The notes: generated by a model from the letters alone, not told the origin. A DNA stretch of 64,000 nt from Caulobacteraceae bacterium UBA3198 (GCA_002363865.1 DEWY01000006.1:248001-312000), one strand, 5' to 3'; counted from the first letter of the stretch, positions 1 to 8,681 are shown. Translations and numbers: made by a program.

Positions 1-444
1 CAAGACGCCGCCGCACGCGGGGAAACCCCTGTGGGCGCCTGTGTGGTCGATCCGGCCACCGGCGAGGTGATCGCCATCGGCGCCAACGGCCCCATCGGGA
101 CCCATGATCCCACCGCCCACGCCGAGATCGTCGCCCTGCGCGAGGCCGCCCGCAAGCTGGGTAACTACCGGCTGACCGGCCTGACCCTGGTGGTCACGCT
201 GGAGCCCTGCGCCATGTGCGCCGGCGCGATCAGCCACGCCCGCATCGGCCGCCTGGTGTTCGGCGCCGACGACCCCAAGGGCGGGGCCATCCTGCATGGG
301 CCGAGATACTTCGAGCAGCCCACCTGCCACTGGCGGCCTGAGGTCACGGGTGGGATCCTGGCGGCGGAAAGCGCCGACCTGCTCCGCAGCTTCTTCCGCG
401 CCCGGAGGGGCAAGCCTGCGCCGGGAGCGCCCGAGACGGCTTAG
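1..444 (+). CDS. tadA: tRNA-specific adenosine deaminase TadA (5' end cut by window edge)
   Basis: The frame is open from the first base, so the true start lies outside the window; only some 10-20 N-terminal residues are probably missing. It shows the cytidine/deoxycytidylate deaminase fold signature: an HAE motif with the catalytic Glu, followed about 33 residues later by PCAMC with the two zinc-binding Cys. The family deaminates adenosine 34 to inosine in tRNA-Arg(ACG). The sequence around the motifs (GNYRLTG before, GAISHARI after) is typical of TadA rather than guanine deaminase. The C-terminus is slightly extended with Pro/Ala-rich residues. It is followed after 80 bp by an SDR gene on the same strand. 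Confidence 0.88.
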   Translation, partial: QDAAARGETPVGACVVDPATGEVIAIGANGPIGTHDPTAHAEIVALREAARKLGNYRLTGLTLVVTLEPCAMCAGAISHARIGRLVFGADDPKGGAILHGPRYFEQPTCHWRPEVTGGILAAESADLLRSFFRARRGKPAPGAPETA

Positions 445-524
445 GCGCCGCCCACCTTGCCAAGGCCCCCTGCCCGGTCGGATGATGGCTCCCATAAGAA
501 TTCGAACATTTTAGGGAGACGACC

Positions 525-1400
525 ATGGGATTGCTCGACGGAAAAGTGGCCATCGTGACCGGGGCCGGCGGCGGCCTGGGCGAGGCCTACGCCAAGCTGT
601 TCGCCAAGGAAGGCGCCAAGGTGGTGGTCAATGACCTGGGCGGAACCCGCGACGGGTCGGGCGCCGACCGCAGCGCCGCCCAGAAGGTGGTCGACGAGAT
701 CAAGGAAGCCGGCGGCGAGGCCGTGGCCAATGGGGACGATGTCTCCACCGTCGAAGGCGGCGAGAACATCCTCAAGACCGCCCTGGACGCTTACGGCAAG
801 ATAGACATCCTGGTCTGCAACGCCGGCATCCTGCGCGACAAGACCTTCGCCAATACGTCTGAGGCCGACTGGGACCTGGTGGTGAAGGTGCACCTGAAGG
901 GCACCTATTGCTGCGCCTGGCCGGTGTGGAAGTGGATGAAGGACAACAATCATCCCGGCGTCATGGTGCTGACCTCGTCCACCTCGGGCCTCTATGGCAA
1001 TTTCGGCCAGGCCAATTACGGGGCGGCCAAGGCGGGCATCTACGGCCTGATGCGCGTGCTCTCCATCGAGGGCCGCAAGTACGGCATCCGCGTCATGGGC
1101 CTGGCGCCGGGCGCCTTCACTCGCATGACCGCCGACCTGCCTGGCCGCCAGGGCAAGGAGCCCGATCCCATGAGCCTGCCCGAGAACATCGCGCCCGGCG
1201 TGCTCTACATGGTCTCCGACCTGGCCGCCGACCATTCGGGCAAGGTGCTGGGGGTCTCGTCCCGCGGGGTGCGCGAGATCAAGATGGTGCAGACCGACGG
1301 CTTCAACCCGGGCAAGCCCTACACCGCCCAGGACGTGGCCAAACATGCCGAAGAGGTCTTCTTCCCGGCCGAAGCTGAACGCACCGCCGCCAGCGCTTAG
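525..1400 (+). CDS. SDR oxidoreductase, (3R)-hydroxyacyl-CoA dehydrogenase-like
   Basis: A 291-residue short-chain dehydrogenase. The nucleotide-binding TGAGGGLG motif is at residues 12-19, NAG at 99-101, and the catalytic Tyr165-x3-Lys169 in NYGAAKA with Ser near 151. The NDLGG sequence after the second strand and the extra length between strands resemble the dehydrogenase unit of peroxisomal multifunctional enzyme type 2, so a 3-hydroxyacyl-CoA substrate is the best guess (inference). A GGGAGA ribosome site lies 6 bases before the ATG. It stands alone on this strand; the repeat element follows its stop codon. A different short-chain alcohol as substrate cannot be excluded. Confidence 0.85.
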   Translation: MGLLDGKVAIVTGAGGGLGEAYAKLFAKEGAKVVVNDLGGTRDGSGADRSAAQKVVDEIKEAGGEAVANGDDVSTVEGGENILKTALDAYGKIDILVCNAGILRDKTFANTSEADWDLVVKVHLKGTYCCAWPVWKWMKDNNHPGVMVLTSSTSGLYGNFGQANYGAAKAGIYGLMRVLSIEGRKYGIRVMGLAPGAFTRMTADLPGRQGKEPDPMSLPENIAPGVLYMVSDLAADHSGKVLGVSSRGVREIKMVQTDGFNPGKPYTAQDVAKHAEEVFFPAEAERTAASA

Positions 1401-1416
1401 GCTCGGCTCCCCACGT

Positions 1417-1505
1417 CCCGTCATGGTCGGGCTTGACCCGACCATCCATGAACACTGGCTCGCTCCAGTGTGCATGGGCCCTCGGATCAAGTCCGAGGGC
1501 GACGG
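1417..1505. repeat. Intergenic hairpin repeat element (three consecutive stem-loops)
   Basis: Three perfect inverted repeats follow one another between the SDR and acetyltransferase stop codons: ATGGTCGGG (1423-1431) with CCCGACCAT (1437-1445), ACACTGG (1452-1458) with CCAGTGT (1465-1471), and CCCTCGGA (1479-1486) with TCCGAGGG (1492-1499). The phrase around GGCTTGACCCGACC resembles dispersed intergenic repeats common in alphaproteobacterial genomes. No second copy was seen in this window, so its multi-copy nature is an inference. It lies between convergent genes and may also stop transcription. Confidence 0.6.
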
Positions 1506-1519
1506 GGGCGGGGTTTCGC

Positions 1520-2101
1520 TCAGTACCCCGCCAACCGCGCATCCAGCCGGGCCCGGACCTCTGGCCACTCCTCGGCCAGGATGGAGAAGACCACCGTGTC
1601 GCGGATGCGGCCGGTCCAGACGACGCGGTGCTGGCGCAGGACGCCTTCCTGCACGGCGCCCAGCTTCAGGACCGCGGCCCGAGAGCGGTGGTTGATGGCG
1701 TCGACGTTCAACTGCACCCGCCGGGCGCCGGCCGCAAAGGCATGGTCCAGCATCAGCCGCTTGGCCGCCGGGTTCACCGGCCCGCCGCGATGGTCTGGAT
1801 GGTAGTAGGTGCCGCCGATCTCCACCGAGGCGTTGACGGGATCGGGGCCGATATAGCTGGTCATGCCGACGCAGACCTCGCCCACCAGGACGGCGAAGGG
1901 GATCCAGCTGCCGTCAGCGGCCTGGGTCATCATCCGGTCCCAGCCGGCGTCGAAATGCTCCGGCGCCATGGAGTGGGGATAGAGATCGCGCCACACAGGC
2001 AGGTCGGCGGCGCAGGCGGCCTGCAGATCGGCGCGATGGCGTTCGGCCAACGGCTCGAGCCGAACATGGCGATTGTGCAAAATCCGGGCTTCCAGTTGCA
2101 T
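1520..2101 (-). CDS. GNAT family N-acetyltransferase (RimJ/RimL-like)
   Basis: A 193-residue protein of the GNAT superfamily, which moves the acetyl group of acetyl-CoA to amine groups. The N-terminal LEPLAERHRADL and the later GGTYYHPDHRGGPVNPAAK region correspond to the RimJ/RimL pattern, including the acetyl-CoA pyrophosphate-binding loop. I place the start at the ATG at 2101, preceded by AGGGGGTG at good spacing; an upstream extension lacks family similarity. The gene is single and convergent with the SDR gene. Substrate unknown: ribosomal-protein acetylation or small-molecule detoxification are both possible. Confidence 0.8.
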   Translation of the reverse strand: MQLEARILHNRHVRLEPLAERHRADLQAACAADLPVWRDLYPHSMAPEHFDAGWDRMMTQAADGSWIPFAVLVGEVCVGMTSYIGPDPVNASVEIGGTYYHPDHRGGPVNPAAKRLMLDHAFAAGARRVQLNVDAINHRSRAAVLKLGAVQEGVLRQHRVVWTGRIRDTVVFSILAEEWPEVRARLDARLAGY

Positions 2102-2148
2102 TTCACCCCCTGTGACGCAACGACGCGAAGAATCTTTCACCGCCCCCC

Positions 2149-2176
2149 TTGCCTTTGGCCATGGGGGGATTATCTC
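2149..2176 (+). promoter_or_regulatory. Candidate sigma-70-type promoter for an intergenic small RNA
   Basis: TTGCCT (2149-2154) and TATCTC (2171-2176) are separated by 16 bases and point towards a terminator at 2215-2248 with no open reading frame between them. The -10 match is only moderate, so this is a weak call supported mainly by the downstream orphan terminator. Confidence 0.3.
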
Positions 2177-2181
2177 AGCCT

Positions 2182-2248
2182 GGCCCTTTTGGGCGTTTCC
2201 TCCCTATACCTTTCGAGCCGCGCCCTTCATGGACGCGGCTCTTTTTTT
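2182..2248 (+). ncRNA. Candidate trans-acting small RNA with CCUCCC anti-Shine-Dalgarno motif
   Basis: Between two minus-strand genes there is a strong plus-strand intrinsic terminator, GAGCCGCG (2215-2222) paired with CGCGGCTC (2234-2241) and then seven T. No plus-strand protein gene precedes it. Upstream is a short hairpin GCCC-TTTT-GGGC (2183-2194) and an unpaired CCTCCC at 2199-2204, which could pair with ribosome binding sites. Hairpin, pyrimidine-rich anti-SD stretch, terminator is an organisation known from alphaproteobacterial small RNAs such as the alpha-r14/CcsR kind; assignment to any family is inference. The whole transcript would be about 67 nt. Confidence 0.45.
2215..2248 (+). 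terminator. Intrinsic terminator with T7 tract
   Basis: Perfect 8-bp stem GAGCCGCG/CGCGGCTC with an 11-base loop followed by seven T on the plus strand. It cannot serve the neighbouring minus-strand exporter gene, whose transcript would meet the hairpin without a U-tract, so it argues for a plus-strand transcript here. Confidence 0.75.
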
Positions 2249-2251
2249 GCC

Positions 2252-3008
2252 TCAGGCCCCGACCAGGAGGCGCAGCCCCTGGACCAGGAAGCCGGCGCCC
2301 AGTGCGGTGAAGATCCAGCGGCGCCAGCGGCGGAAGTGGTCCTCTGAGATGGCGTCCAGGAACCGGCGGCCGAGCGCCGCGCCGAGCACGGCGGCGACGA
2401 CCGCGCCAGCCACCAGAGCAAGGCCCAGGCCCTCCTCCTCAGCGTCGAGCGCGAACAGGGCCCCGCCATAGAAGATCAGCTTGGCCAGATGGGCAAAGAC
2501 CCTGGAAGGCGGCCTTGGTGCCGATCACCTCGTGGCGGTTCAGGGAGCTGCGGACCAGGAAGAGCTCGCTCAAGGGGCCCGACACGCCGACGGCGAGCGC
2601 CATGACGGTGGCCAGGAAGCCCCCGGCCACGGCGTGGGTGGGCCGCGCGGCGTCCAGGGGGATGAGGCGCGGCGGCAGCCAGACCAGGATGGGTAGAAGC
2701 CCCATACCGATGAACACCGCGGCCTTGGATGGCTGGAAGGCCACGAACGACAGCAGCGCCATGCTGCCGAATGCCCCGAAGCCAAACCACCCGACTGTAC
2801 GGTAGCGGACATGCCGGGCATTGAAGCCGGCCCTGGCGAGGTTGGACGCTAGCTGCGCCGCCCCGTGCAGGGCCAGCGCCGCGCTGACCGGCAGGATCAG
2901 GGTCAGAACCGCCATCAGCAGCGAACCGCCGGCCATGCCCAGCAGGCCTGATATGGCCGAGGCGGCGAAGACGGCGGCCAGGACCAGACTGACGCTCAGC
3001 CCGCTCAC
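2252..3008 (-). pseudogene. TauE/SafE-family sulfite exporter, frameshifted copy
   Basis: Starts at GTG 3008, overlapping the stop of the upstream paralogue (GTGA overlap). The first two thirds read as a TauE/SafE membrane protein (SGLLGMAGGSLLMA, then several hydrophobic segments and NRHEVIGTKAAFQ). At plus-strand CCC 2500-2502 one extra base shifts the frame and the protein would end 22 residues later. Removing that base restores VFAHLAKLIFYGG, two further helices and the FRRWRRW motif, matching the neighbour, with a stop at 2252 and about 251 residues. Either a true recent loss or a sequence error. The family moves small organic or sulfur-containing anions; substrate unknown. Confidence 0.75.
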
Positions 3009-3772
3009 GCGCCAAGGCCCAGGAGCTGGGCGGCCTGGATCAGGTAGAGGACGCCGACGGCGGTGACGATCCAGCGGGTCCAGCGCTTGAAGTTGACGTC
3101 GCTCATCTTTTCCAGGATCAGCCCACCGCACCAGGTGCCGGCCATGGAGAGCGGAATGGCCAGGGCGAACAGCCAGATCGGCGGCATGTCGGCGGCCTGA
3201 CGGCTTCCACCAGCGATCAGCAGGGGCGCCCCATAGACGATGATCTTGGCCAGGTGGGCGAAGACCTGGGTGGCGGCCTTGGTGGCGACGATGGCGTGGC
3301 GGGTCAGTTCGGTGCGGACGAAGAAAATGTCCAGCAGAGGCCCGGCGACGCCGGCCATCAGATTAAGGCCGGTGACCAGGAAGCCGGAGGCGAAGGCCTG
3401 GGCCGGCCGGGCGGCGTCCAGCTTCAGCCAGCCTTGCGGCAGCCAGGTGAGCCAGGGGACCAGCCCCAGCATCAGGAACAGGAAGGGCTTGGACGGCGTG
3501 AACGCCGCCAGCGAGACCAGGCCCCCGGCGATCAGTGAGGCCAGCGCATACCAGCCGACAATGTCCCAGCGGACATGCCGCCTATGCAGGATCGCCCGCC
3601 AGCCATTGGCGACCAGCTGCAGGACGCCATGGGTGACGAAGGCCGCCGACACCGGCAGGACGAGCGCCAGGGCGCCCATGAGCACCAGACCGCCGGCCAT
3701 GCCGAAGACGCCCGATAGGGTGGCCGTTACAAAGGCGGACGCCAGGATGAAGATCGCAATGGGCAGGGTCAC
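3005..3772 (-). CDS. TauE/SafE-family sulfite exporter
   Basis: A 255-residue integral membrane protein with about eight hydrophobic segments. The N-terminal LSGVFGMAGGLVLM glycine-rich motif and the internal repeat of the TauE/SafE family (PF01925) are present, as is the C-terminal NFKRWTRWIV motif. I use the GTG at 3772, which has GGAGG nine bases upstream; the longer upstream frame is Arg/Pro-rich and unlike a membrane protein N-terminus. The stop overlaps the start of a second, frameshifted family member, so the two are translationally coupled and arose by tandem duplication. The family exports sulfite or sulfonate-derived anions; the substrate here is not known. Confidence 0.82.
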   Translation of the reverse strand: MTLPIAIFILASAFVTATLSGVFGMAGGLVLMGALALVLPVSAAFVTHGVLQLVANGWRAILHRRHVRWDIVGWYALASLIAGGLVSLAAFTPSKPFLFLMLGLVPWLTWLPQGWLKLDAARPAQAFASGFLVTGLNLMAGVAGPLLDIFFVRTELTRHAIVATKAATQVFAHLAKIIVYGAPLLIAGGSRQAADMPPIWLFALAIPLSMAGTWCGGLILEKMSDVNFKRWTRWIVTAVGVLYLIQAAQLLGLGA

Positions 3773-3880
3773 GTGGGGTAGCCTCCAGTTGAGCGGCCGG
3801 CCCCGAACGGCGGGCACAGGCCGCCGCCGGGAAACGGTCCGCAGCGCGTCGCGCGCGGGACGGAGCAGGCGCTGCAAGCC

Positions 3881-4414
3881 TCATTGGGCGAGCGCCTTGT
3901 AAAAGACGGTGGTGGCCTCGGGCCGGCCGTCTGTGGAAAGGGCGAATTGCGGAATGACGCCGACGCGGACCCAGCCGGCGCGGGCGTAGAGGCGTTCGGC
4001 GTCGCCGCCGGTGACGGTGTCGAGCACCAGCAGGGTCAGGCCCATGTCGCGGGCGGCCGCTTCGGCCTCGCGCAGCAGGCCTGCGCCCACGCCCTGGCGG
4101 CGGACCCGGGGATGGACCAGCATCTTGGCCACGTCCCCCCGGTGAGGCTGGTTCTCCGGCCCCGCGGGGATCACCTGAACCACGCCGCAGAGGCCGGTCT
4201 CGTCCTCGCCGACGATGATGGCGCGGCCGTCGTCGGCGCTCAGTTGCCCGGCCCACCACTGGCTGGCGCGGCCAGGCTCAAGGCCCGCCAGAAACGAGAC
4301 CGAGGCGCCGCCGGCCACGCAGACCGCCAGCAGCTCGCCCAGCGCGTCTGCATGGGGGCGGGCTTCGGTGGAGGTCAGGCGGCGGAATCGGACCGAGCTC
4401 ATGGCCAATCGCAT
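3881..4414 (-). CDS. GNAT family N-acetyltransferase
   Basis: A 177-residue GNAT protein. Motif A is clear: VAKMLVHPRVRRQGVGAGLL contains the R/QxxGxG/A acetyl-CoA loop, and LLVLDTVTGGDAERLYARAGW matches motif B with the Tyr that often acts as general acid. The N-terminal SFLAGLEPGRASQWW pattern is shared with acetyltransferases near toxin or antibiotic-modifying members, but the substrate cannot be read. Two in-frame ATGs (4414, 4402) compete; neither has a strong ribosome site. It lies 108 bp upstream of the two exporter genes on the same strand and could be co-transcribed with them. Confidence 0.8.
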   Translation of the reverse strand: MRLAMSSVRFRRLTSTEARPHADALGELLAVCVAGGASVSFLAGLEPGRASQWWAGQLSADDGRAIIVGEDETGLCGVVQVIPAGPENQPHRGDVAKMLVHPRVRRQGVGAGLLREAEAAARDMGLTLLVLDTVTGGDAERLYARAGWVRVGVIPQFALSTDGRPEATTVFYKALAQ

Positions 4415-4447
4415 ACACCCGCAAAAGCTTGACCGCCAGAAAGCCGA

Positions 4448-4475
4448 AAGGCCCCGGCGGTGAAGCCGGGGCCTT
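4448..4475 (-). terminator. Terminator-like hairpin after the acyl-CoA dehydrogenase gene
   Basis: Perfect 11-bp inverted repeat AAGGCCCCGGC / GCCGGGGCCTT with a six-base loop, 31 bases past the stop codon at 4507. There is no long T-run, so termination strength is uncertain. Confidence 0.55.
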
Positions 4476-4506
4476 GGGTTGAAGCCTTGGTCTCGGGCTC
4501 GCGAGC

Positions 4507-5826
4507 CTAGTTGCGGAACACCGCCGCCGTGGACGGGTCCTGCGGCATTTCGCGGTACTGGCGCAGCTCGTTGCGGCCCACCACCATGTGGTGGACCTCA
4601 TCAGGCCCATCGGCCAGACGCAGGGTGCGGGTGGAGGTGTACATCCGCGCCAGGGGCGTCTTCTGCGAGACGCCGGTGGCGCCGTACATCTGGATGGCCT
4701 GGTCGATGATCTGGCAGACCCGCTCGGGCACCATGGCCTTGACCATGTGGATCCAGATGCGGGCTTCCTGACGGTCCAGGACGTCCATGGCCTTGGCGGC
4801 CTTGAGCACCATCAGGCGCATGGCCTCGATCTCGATGCGGGCGCGGCTGACGATTTCCACATTGCCGCCCAGCTGGATGATCGGCTTGCCGAAGGCTTCG
4901 CGGGTCAGGCCGCGGGTGACCATCAGGTCGAGCGCCTTCTCGGCCTGGCCGATGGCGCGCATGCAGTGGTGGATCCGGCCGGGGCCCAGGCGCAGCTGGC
5001 TGATCTCGAAGCCGCGGCCTTCGCCCAGCAACATGTTCGAGGCCGGCACGCGGACATTGTCGAACACGATGTGCATGTGGCCGTGCGGCGCGTCAGGATC
5101 GCCAAACACGTTCATCGGCCCGACCACCTTCACCCCGGGGGTGTCCATGGGCACCAGGATCTGCGACTGGCGCAGGTGAGGCGGGCCCTCGGGGCTGGTC
5201 TGCACCATGGTGATCATCACCTTGCAGCGCGGGTCGCCGGCGCCCGAGATGTAGTGCTTCTCGCCGTTGATCACGTATTCGTCGCCGACCAGGGTGGCGC
5301 GCATGCGGATGTTCTTGGCGTCGGACGAGGCCATGTCCGGCTCGGTCATGGCGAAGGCCGAGCGGATCTTGCCTTCCAGCAGCGGCTTCAGCCACTTTTC
5401 CTTCTGCTCAGGCGTGCCGACGCGCTCGAGGACTTCCATGTTGCCGGTGTCCGGCGCGGCGCAGTTCATGGTCTCCGAGGCCATCGGGTTCTTGCCAAGC
5501 TCGACGGCGATATAGGCGTAGTCGAGGTTGGACAGGCCCTCGCCGGTCTCGGCGTTGGGCAGGAAGAAGTTCCACAGGCCCTCGGCCTTGGCCTTGTCTT
5601 TCGCAGCTTCCAGGACTTCCAGCTGGCCCGGCGCATAGGACCAGATGTCGGCCTTGCCTTCGCCTAGACGATGGAACTCCACCGACATGGGCTGGACCAC
5701 CTCGGCGATGAACTTCTTCACGTGGTTGAGCAGCGGCACCGCCTTGTCAGAGATGCGGAGGTCGTTCAGCGCGTCCTGCGGGTTCAGCGCGAAGCTGGAT
5801 TGGGCTTTTTCGGCGGCGATGTTCAT
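4507..5826 (-). CDS. Acyl-CoA dehydrogenase (ACAD10/11-like group)
   Basis: A 439-residue flavoprotein that would make the alpha,beta double bond in an acyl-CoA and pass electrons to ETF. Family motifs are clear: AFAMTEPDMASSD in the middle FAD/substrate region, [11 protein letters not shown] opening the C-terminal helical domain, and [11 protein letters not shown] near the end. These are typical of the longer ACAD10/11-like group found in steroid- and terpenoid-degrading alphaproteobacteria, so an unusual or branched acyl-CoA is plausible (inference). An AGGAC site precedes the ATG. It is transcribed divergently from a homologous gene at 6009, with a palindrome in the shared upstream region. 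A hairpin follows the stop. Confidence 0.88.
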   Translation of the reverse strand: MNIAAEKAQSSFALNPQDALNDLRISDKAVPLLNHVKKFIAEVVQPMSVEFHRLGEGKADIWSYAPGQLEVLEAAKDKAKAEGLWNFFLPNAETGEGLSNLDYAYIAVELGKNPMASETMNCAAPDTGNMEVLERVGTPEQKEKWLKPLLEGKIRSAFAMTEPDMASSDAKNIRMRATLVGDEYVINGEKHYISGAGDPRCKVMITMVQTSPEGPPHLRQSQILVPMDTPGVKVVGPMNVFGDPDAPHGHMHIVFDNVRVPASNMLLGEGRGFEISQLRLGPGRIHHCMRAIGQAEKALDLMVTRGLTREAFGKPIIQLGGNVEIVSRARIEIEAMRLMVLKAAKAMDVLDRQEARIWIHMVKAMVPERVCQIIDQAIQMYGATGVSQKTPLARMYTSTRTLRLADGPDEVHHMVVGRNELRQYREMPQDPSTAAVFRN

Positions 5827-5974
5827 CGTGGTCCTCCCGGGGACATGGGCGTTGAAGCGGGGCGCCGGGGGTCGGCCGCAGGGGGCCAGGACGCGCCCGG
5901 ATCGATCTCTTCCCCACCATTGGCGCAGAATTGCTGAAAATCAAACGCCTGTTCGTCTGGGGGGCCTAAAAGGC

Positions 5975-5994
5975 GTTCAAACATTTGTTTGAAC
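5975..5994. promoter_or_regulatory. 20-bp palindromic operator-like site
   Basis: GTTCAAACA and TGTTTGAAC are perfect 9-base arms separated by TT, within the divergent promoter region of the two acyl-CoA dehydrogenase genes. It ends 14 bases before the ATG at 6009. Its length and symmetry fit a TetR-type dimer. No regulator gene adjoins it, so the binding protein is unknown. Confidence 0.5.
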
Positions 5995-6008
5995 GGAAGG
6001 CGCGGCCC

Positions 6009-7307
6009 ATGGATTTCGAATATTCGGCACGGCAGAAGGCCCTGATCGCCCGGGTCGAGGCCTTCATGGCCGAGCATGTAGTCCCCGCGGTCCCCCTCTA
6101 TGAAGCCCAGCAGGCGCAGGGGGAGCGGTGGAAGGTCCTGCCGGTGATCGAGGCGCTGAAGGCCAAGGCTCGCGCCGAGGGCCTGTGGAACATGTTCATG
6201 CCCCCCTCCTCCGGCGTCGCCCATGTGGATGAGAGCTTCGTCTTCGAGGGCGAGCAGCTGACCAATCTGGAATACGCCGCCATCGCCGAGATCATGGGGC
6301 GGGTGGAGTTCGCCTCAGAGGTGTTCAACTGCTCGGCGCCGGACACCGGCAATATGGAGATCCTCAACCGGTACGGGACCCTGGCCCAGAAGGAGCGCTG
6401 GCTGCGCCCCCTGATGAACGGGGAAATCCGCTCGGCCTTTCTGATGACCGAGCCCCAGGTGGCCTCGTCGGACGCCACCAATATCGAGACCCGTATCGTC
6501 CGGGACGGCGACCACTATGTGATCAACGGCCGCAAGTGGTGGTCGTCGGGCATGGGCGATCCCCGCTGCAAGGTGGCCGTGGTCATGGGCAAGACCGACC
6601 TGGACGCGCCGCGCCACCAGCAGCAGAGCCAGGTCCTGGTGCCCATGGACGCGCCCGGCGTGAAGATCGAGCGGATGCTGCCGGTGTTCGGCTATGACGA
6701 CGCCCCCCATGGCCACGCCGAGGCGGTGCTGGAGAATGTCCGGGTGCCGGTGCATGAGGCCCTGCTGCTGGGCGAGGGGCGCGGCTTCGAGATCAGCCAG
6801 GCGCGCCTGGGGCCGGGCCGCATCCACCACTGCATGCGCACCATCGGCGCGGCCGAGGTGGCCCTGGAGAAGATGTGCCGGAGGCTCAGGAGCCGCACGG
6901 CCTTCGGCAAGGCGATTTCCGAGCACTCGGTCTGGGAGGAGCGCATCGCAAGGGCCCGTATCGATATCGAGATGACCCGCCTGCTCTGCCTGAAGGCCGC
7001 CGACATGATGGACAAGGCCGGCAACAAGGTGGCCCGGCTGGAGATCGCCATGATCAAGGTCCAGGCCCCGACCATGGCGCTGAAGGTCATCGACGACGCC
7101 ATCCAGGCCCATGGCGGCGCAGGCGTGACCAGCGACTTCGGCCTGGCCAAGGCCTATGCCGGCCAGCGCACCCTGCGGCTGGCTGACGGCCCTGACGAGG
7201 TCCACAACCGGACCATCGCGAAGATGGAGCTGGCCAAGTACGGCGACCTGCAGGCGAAACTTTCGGCCGAACAGGATGCTCAGCGCGCGCCGGTGGGCTC
7301 GCGCTGA
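6009..7307 (+). CDS. Acyl-CoA dehydrogenase, paralogue of the divergent gene
   Basis: A 432-residue acyl-CoA dehydrogenase of the same long group as its divergent neighbour: [25 protein letters not shown] and [11 protein letters not shown] occur in the same order. I start at the ATG at 6009, since GGAAGG lies upstream at suitable spacing and [12 protein letters not shown] is the expected N-terminus; an upstream TTG would add eight residues encoded inside the palindrome. The two genes may act on related substrates or as a heteromeric pair, as in some steroid side-chain dehydrogenases; that is speculation. The next gene is convergent. Confidence 0.88.
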   Translation: MDFEYSARQKALIARVEAFMAEHVVPAVPLYEAQQAQGERWKVLPVIEALKAKARAEGLWNMFMPPSSGVAHVDESFVFEGEQLTNLEYAAIAEIMGRVEFASEVFNCSAPDTGNMEILNRYGTLAQKERWLRPLMNGEIRSAFLMTEPQVASSDATNIETRIVRDGDHYVINGRKWWSSGMGDPRCKVAVVMGKTDLDAPRHQQQSQVLVPMDAPGVKIERMLPVFGYDDAPHGHAEAVLENVRVPVHEALLLGEGRGFEISQARLGPGRIHHCMRTIGAAEVALEKMCRRLRSRTAFGKAISEHSVWEERIARARIDIEMTRLLCLKAADMMDKAGNKVARLEIAMIKVQAPTMALKVIDDAIQAHGGAGVTSDFGLAKAYAGQRTLRLADGPDEVHNRTIAKMELAKYGDLQAKLSAEQDAQRAPVGSR

Positions 7308-7341
7308 GGCCTGAGGTCGGTCTGGAGCGGCGACTGGAGGC

Positions 7342-8658
7342 TCAGGCCACCCAGTCGTGCTTCAGCCGCCGGGCGCCGATGACGAACAGGGCCGAGGCGA
7401 CCAGATAGAAGGCGAGGCCCGAATAGATGGCGTAGCGCAGGGATTCCTCGCCAAACCTCGGGGTCAGGGCGTCGGACACCGCGCCGAAATACCAGGTGCC
7501 CAGCCCCAGCCCGATCAGGTTGTTGACGAACAGGAAGCAGGCCGAGGCCACCGAGCGCTGGGCCACCGGCACCAGATGCTGGACTGCGGTGATCACCGGT
7601 CCCAACCAGGCCAGATTCAGCCCCTGGGGGATGATGAACAGCACAAAGGCCAGGGCCAGGGACTGAGATTGAATGGCCATGAAGAAGCACGGCAGGGCGA
7701 TGAGGAAGGCCCCGGCTGGCACCAGCAGATAGGCCGCCGGACGCTTCGGCCCCAGCCGGTCGCCGAGCCAGCCGCCAGCCCAGACGCCGATCACCCCGCC
7801 CACCAGGGTGATGATCCCCAGGAAGATGGAGCGGTCCACCAGGCTCATGCCCAGGCTGCGCTCGAAGAAGGAGGGCAGCCAGAAGGCCACCCCATAGCCG
7901 CACACCGACGAGGCCGCCGCCCCGAGCGAGATCAGCCAGAAGCTGGGCTTGCGCAGCAGCAGCGCCACCGCGCCAGGGGGCGGGGCCGCCGGGGCCTGTT
8001 CGGCGAGCGGCGGGACGGGGGCGACCGGCGGCTCGTCATAGGCGCCGCGCCGGGGCTCCTTGACGATCAGGCGGAATATCGGGGCGAACGCGATCCCGGC
8101 GATGCCGACGATGATGAAGGCCGCCCGCCAGTCGATGGCATGGGCGATCAGACCCCCGAACAGGATACCCAGGGCCGAGCCGATCGGGATGCCGAACGAA
8201 TAGGCCGCGAGCGCTCGGGCCCGCTGGGTCTTGGGGAAGTAGTCGGCGATCAGGGAATAGGCCGGGGCCACGCCGCCGGCCTCGCCGACGCCGACCCCCA
8301 TCCGGGCCAGGAACAGGGTCCAGAATCCGGTGGCGAAGCCGCACAGGGCGGTGAACCCGCTCCACAGGGCGAGTGCGCCGGTCATGATCCAGGTGCGGCT
8401 CCAGCGGTCGGCGAGCCAGGCCACCGGAATGCCGAGCCCGGTATAGAAAAGGGCGAAGGCCAGCCCGCCCATCAGGCCCAGCTGGCTGTCGGTCAGGCCC
8501 AGATCGGCCTTGATCGGCCCGGCCAGGATTCCGAGGATCTGGCGATCGAGGAAGTTGAAGGTGTAGGCGACGATCAACACGCCAAGGACGGTGACCGGAT
8601 AGCGGCTCGGCCGAATCCCAAAGGGGGGGCGAGCGCCGGCGTCGGGGGAGGTGTCCAT
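7342..8658 (-). CDS. MFS transporter, spinster-like
   Basis: A 438-residue major facilitator with about 12 predicted helices and a Pro/Ala-rich central cytoplasmic loop. The first helix ends in FNFLDRQILGILAGPIK and is followed by LGLTDSQLGLMGGLAFALFY, a signature of the spinster-like MFS branch often found beside TonB receptors and acyl-CoA enzymes. GRWADR-like loop 2-3 (AWLADRWSR) is also seen. It is downstream of a TonB-dependent receptor on the same strand with a hairpin between them, so it probably carries the receptor's ligand across the inner membrane (inference). Substrate unknown. Confidence 0.85.
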   Translation of the reverse strand: MDTSPDAGARPPFGIRPSRYPVTVLGVLIVAYTFNFLDRQILGILAGPIKADLGLTDSQLGLMGGLAFALFYTGLGIPVAWLADRWSRTWIMTGALALWSGFTALCGFATGFWTLFLARMGVGVGEAGGVAPAYSLIADYFPKTQRARALAAYSFGIPIGSALGILFGGLIAHAIDWRAAFIIVGIAGIAFAPIFRLIVKEPRRGAYDEPPVAPVPPLAEQAPAAPPPGAVALLLRKPSFWLISLGAAASSVCGYGVAFWLPSFFERSLGMSLVDRSIFLGIITLVGGVIGVWAGGWLGDRLGPKRPAAYLLVPAGAFLIALPCFFMAIQSQSLALAFVLFIIPQGLNLAWLGPVITAVQHLVPVAQRSVASACFLFVNNLIGLGLGTWYFGAVSDALTPRFGEESLRYAIYSGLAFYLVASALFVIGARRLKHDWVA

Positions 8659-8681
8659 CAGAGCTCCGCAAAACAGACGAA

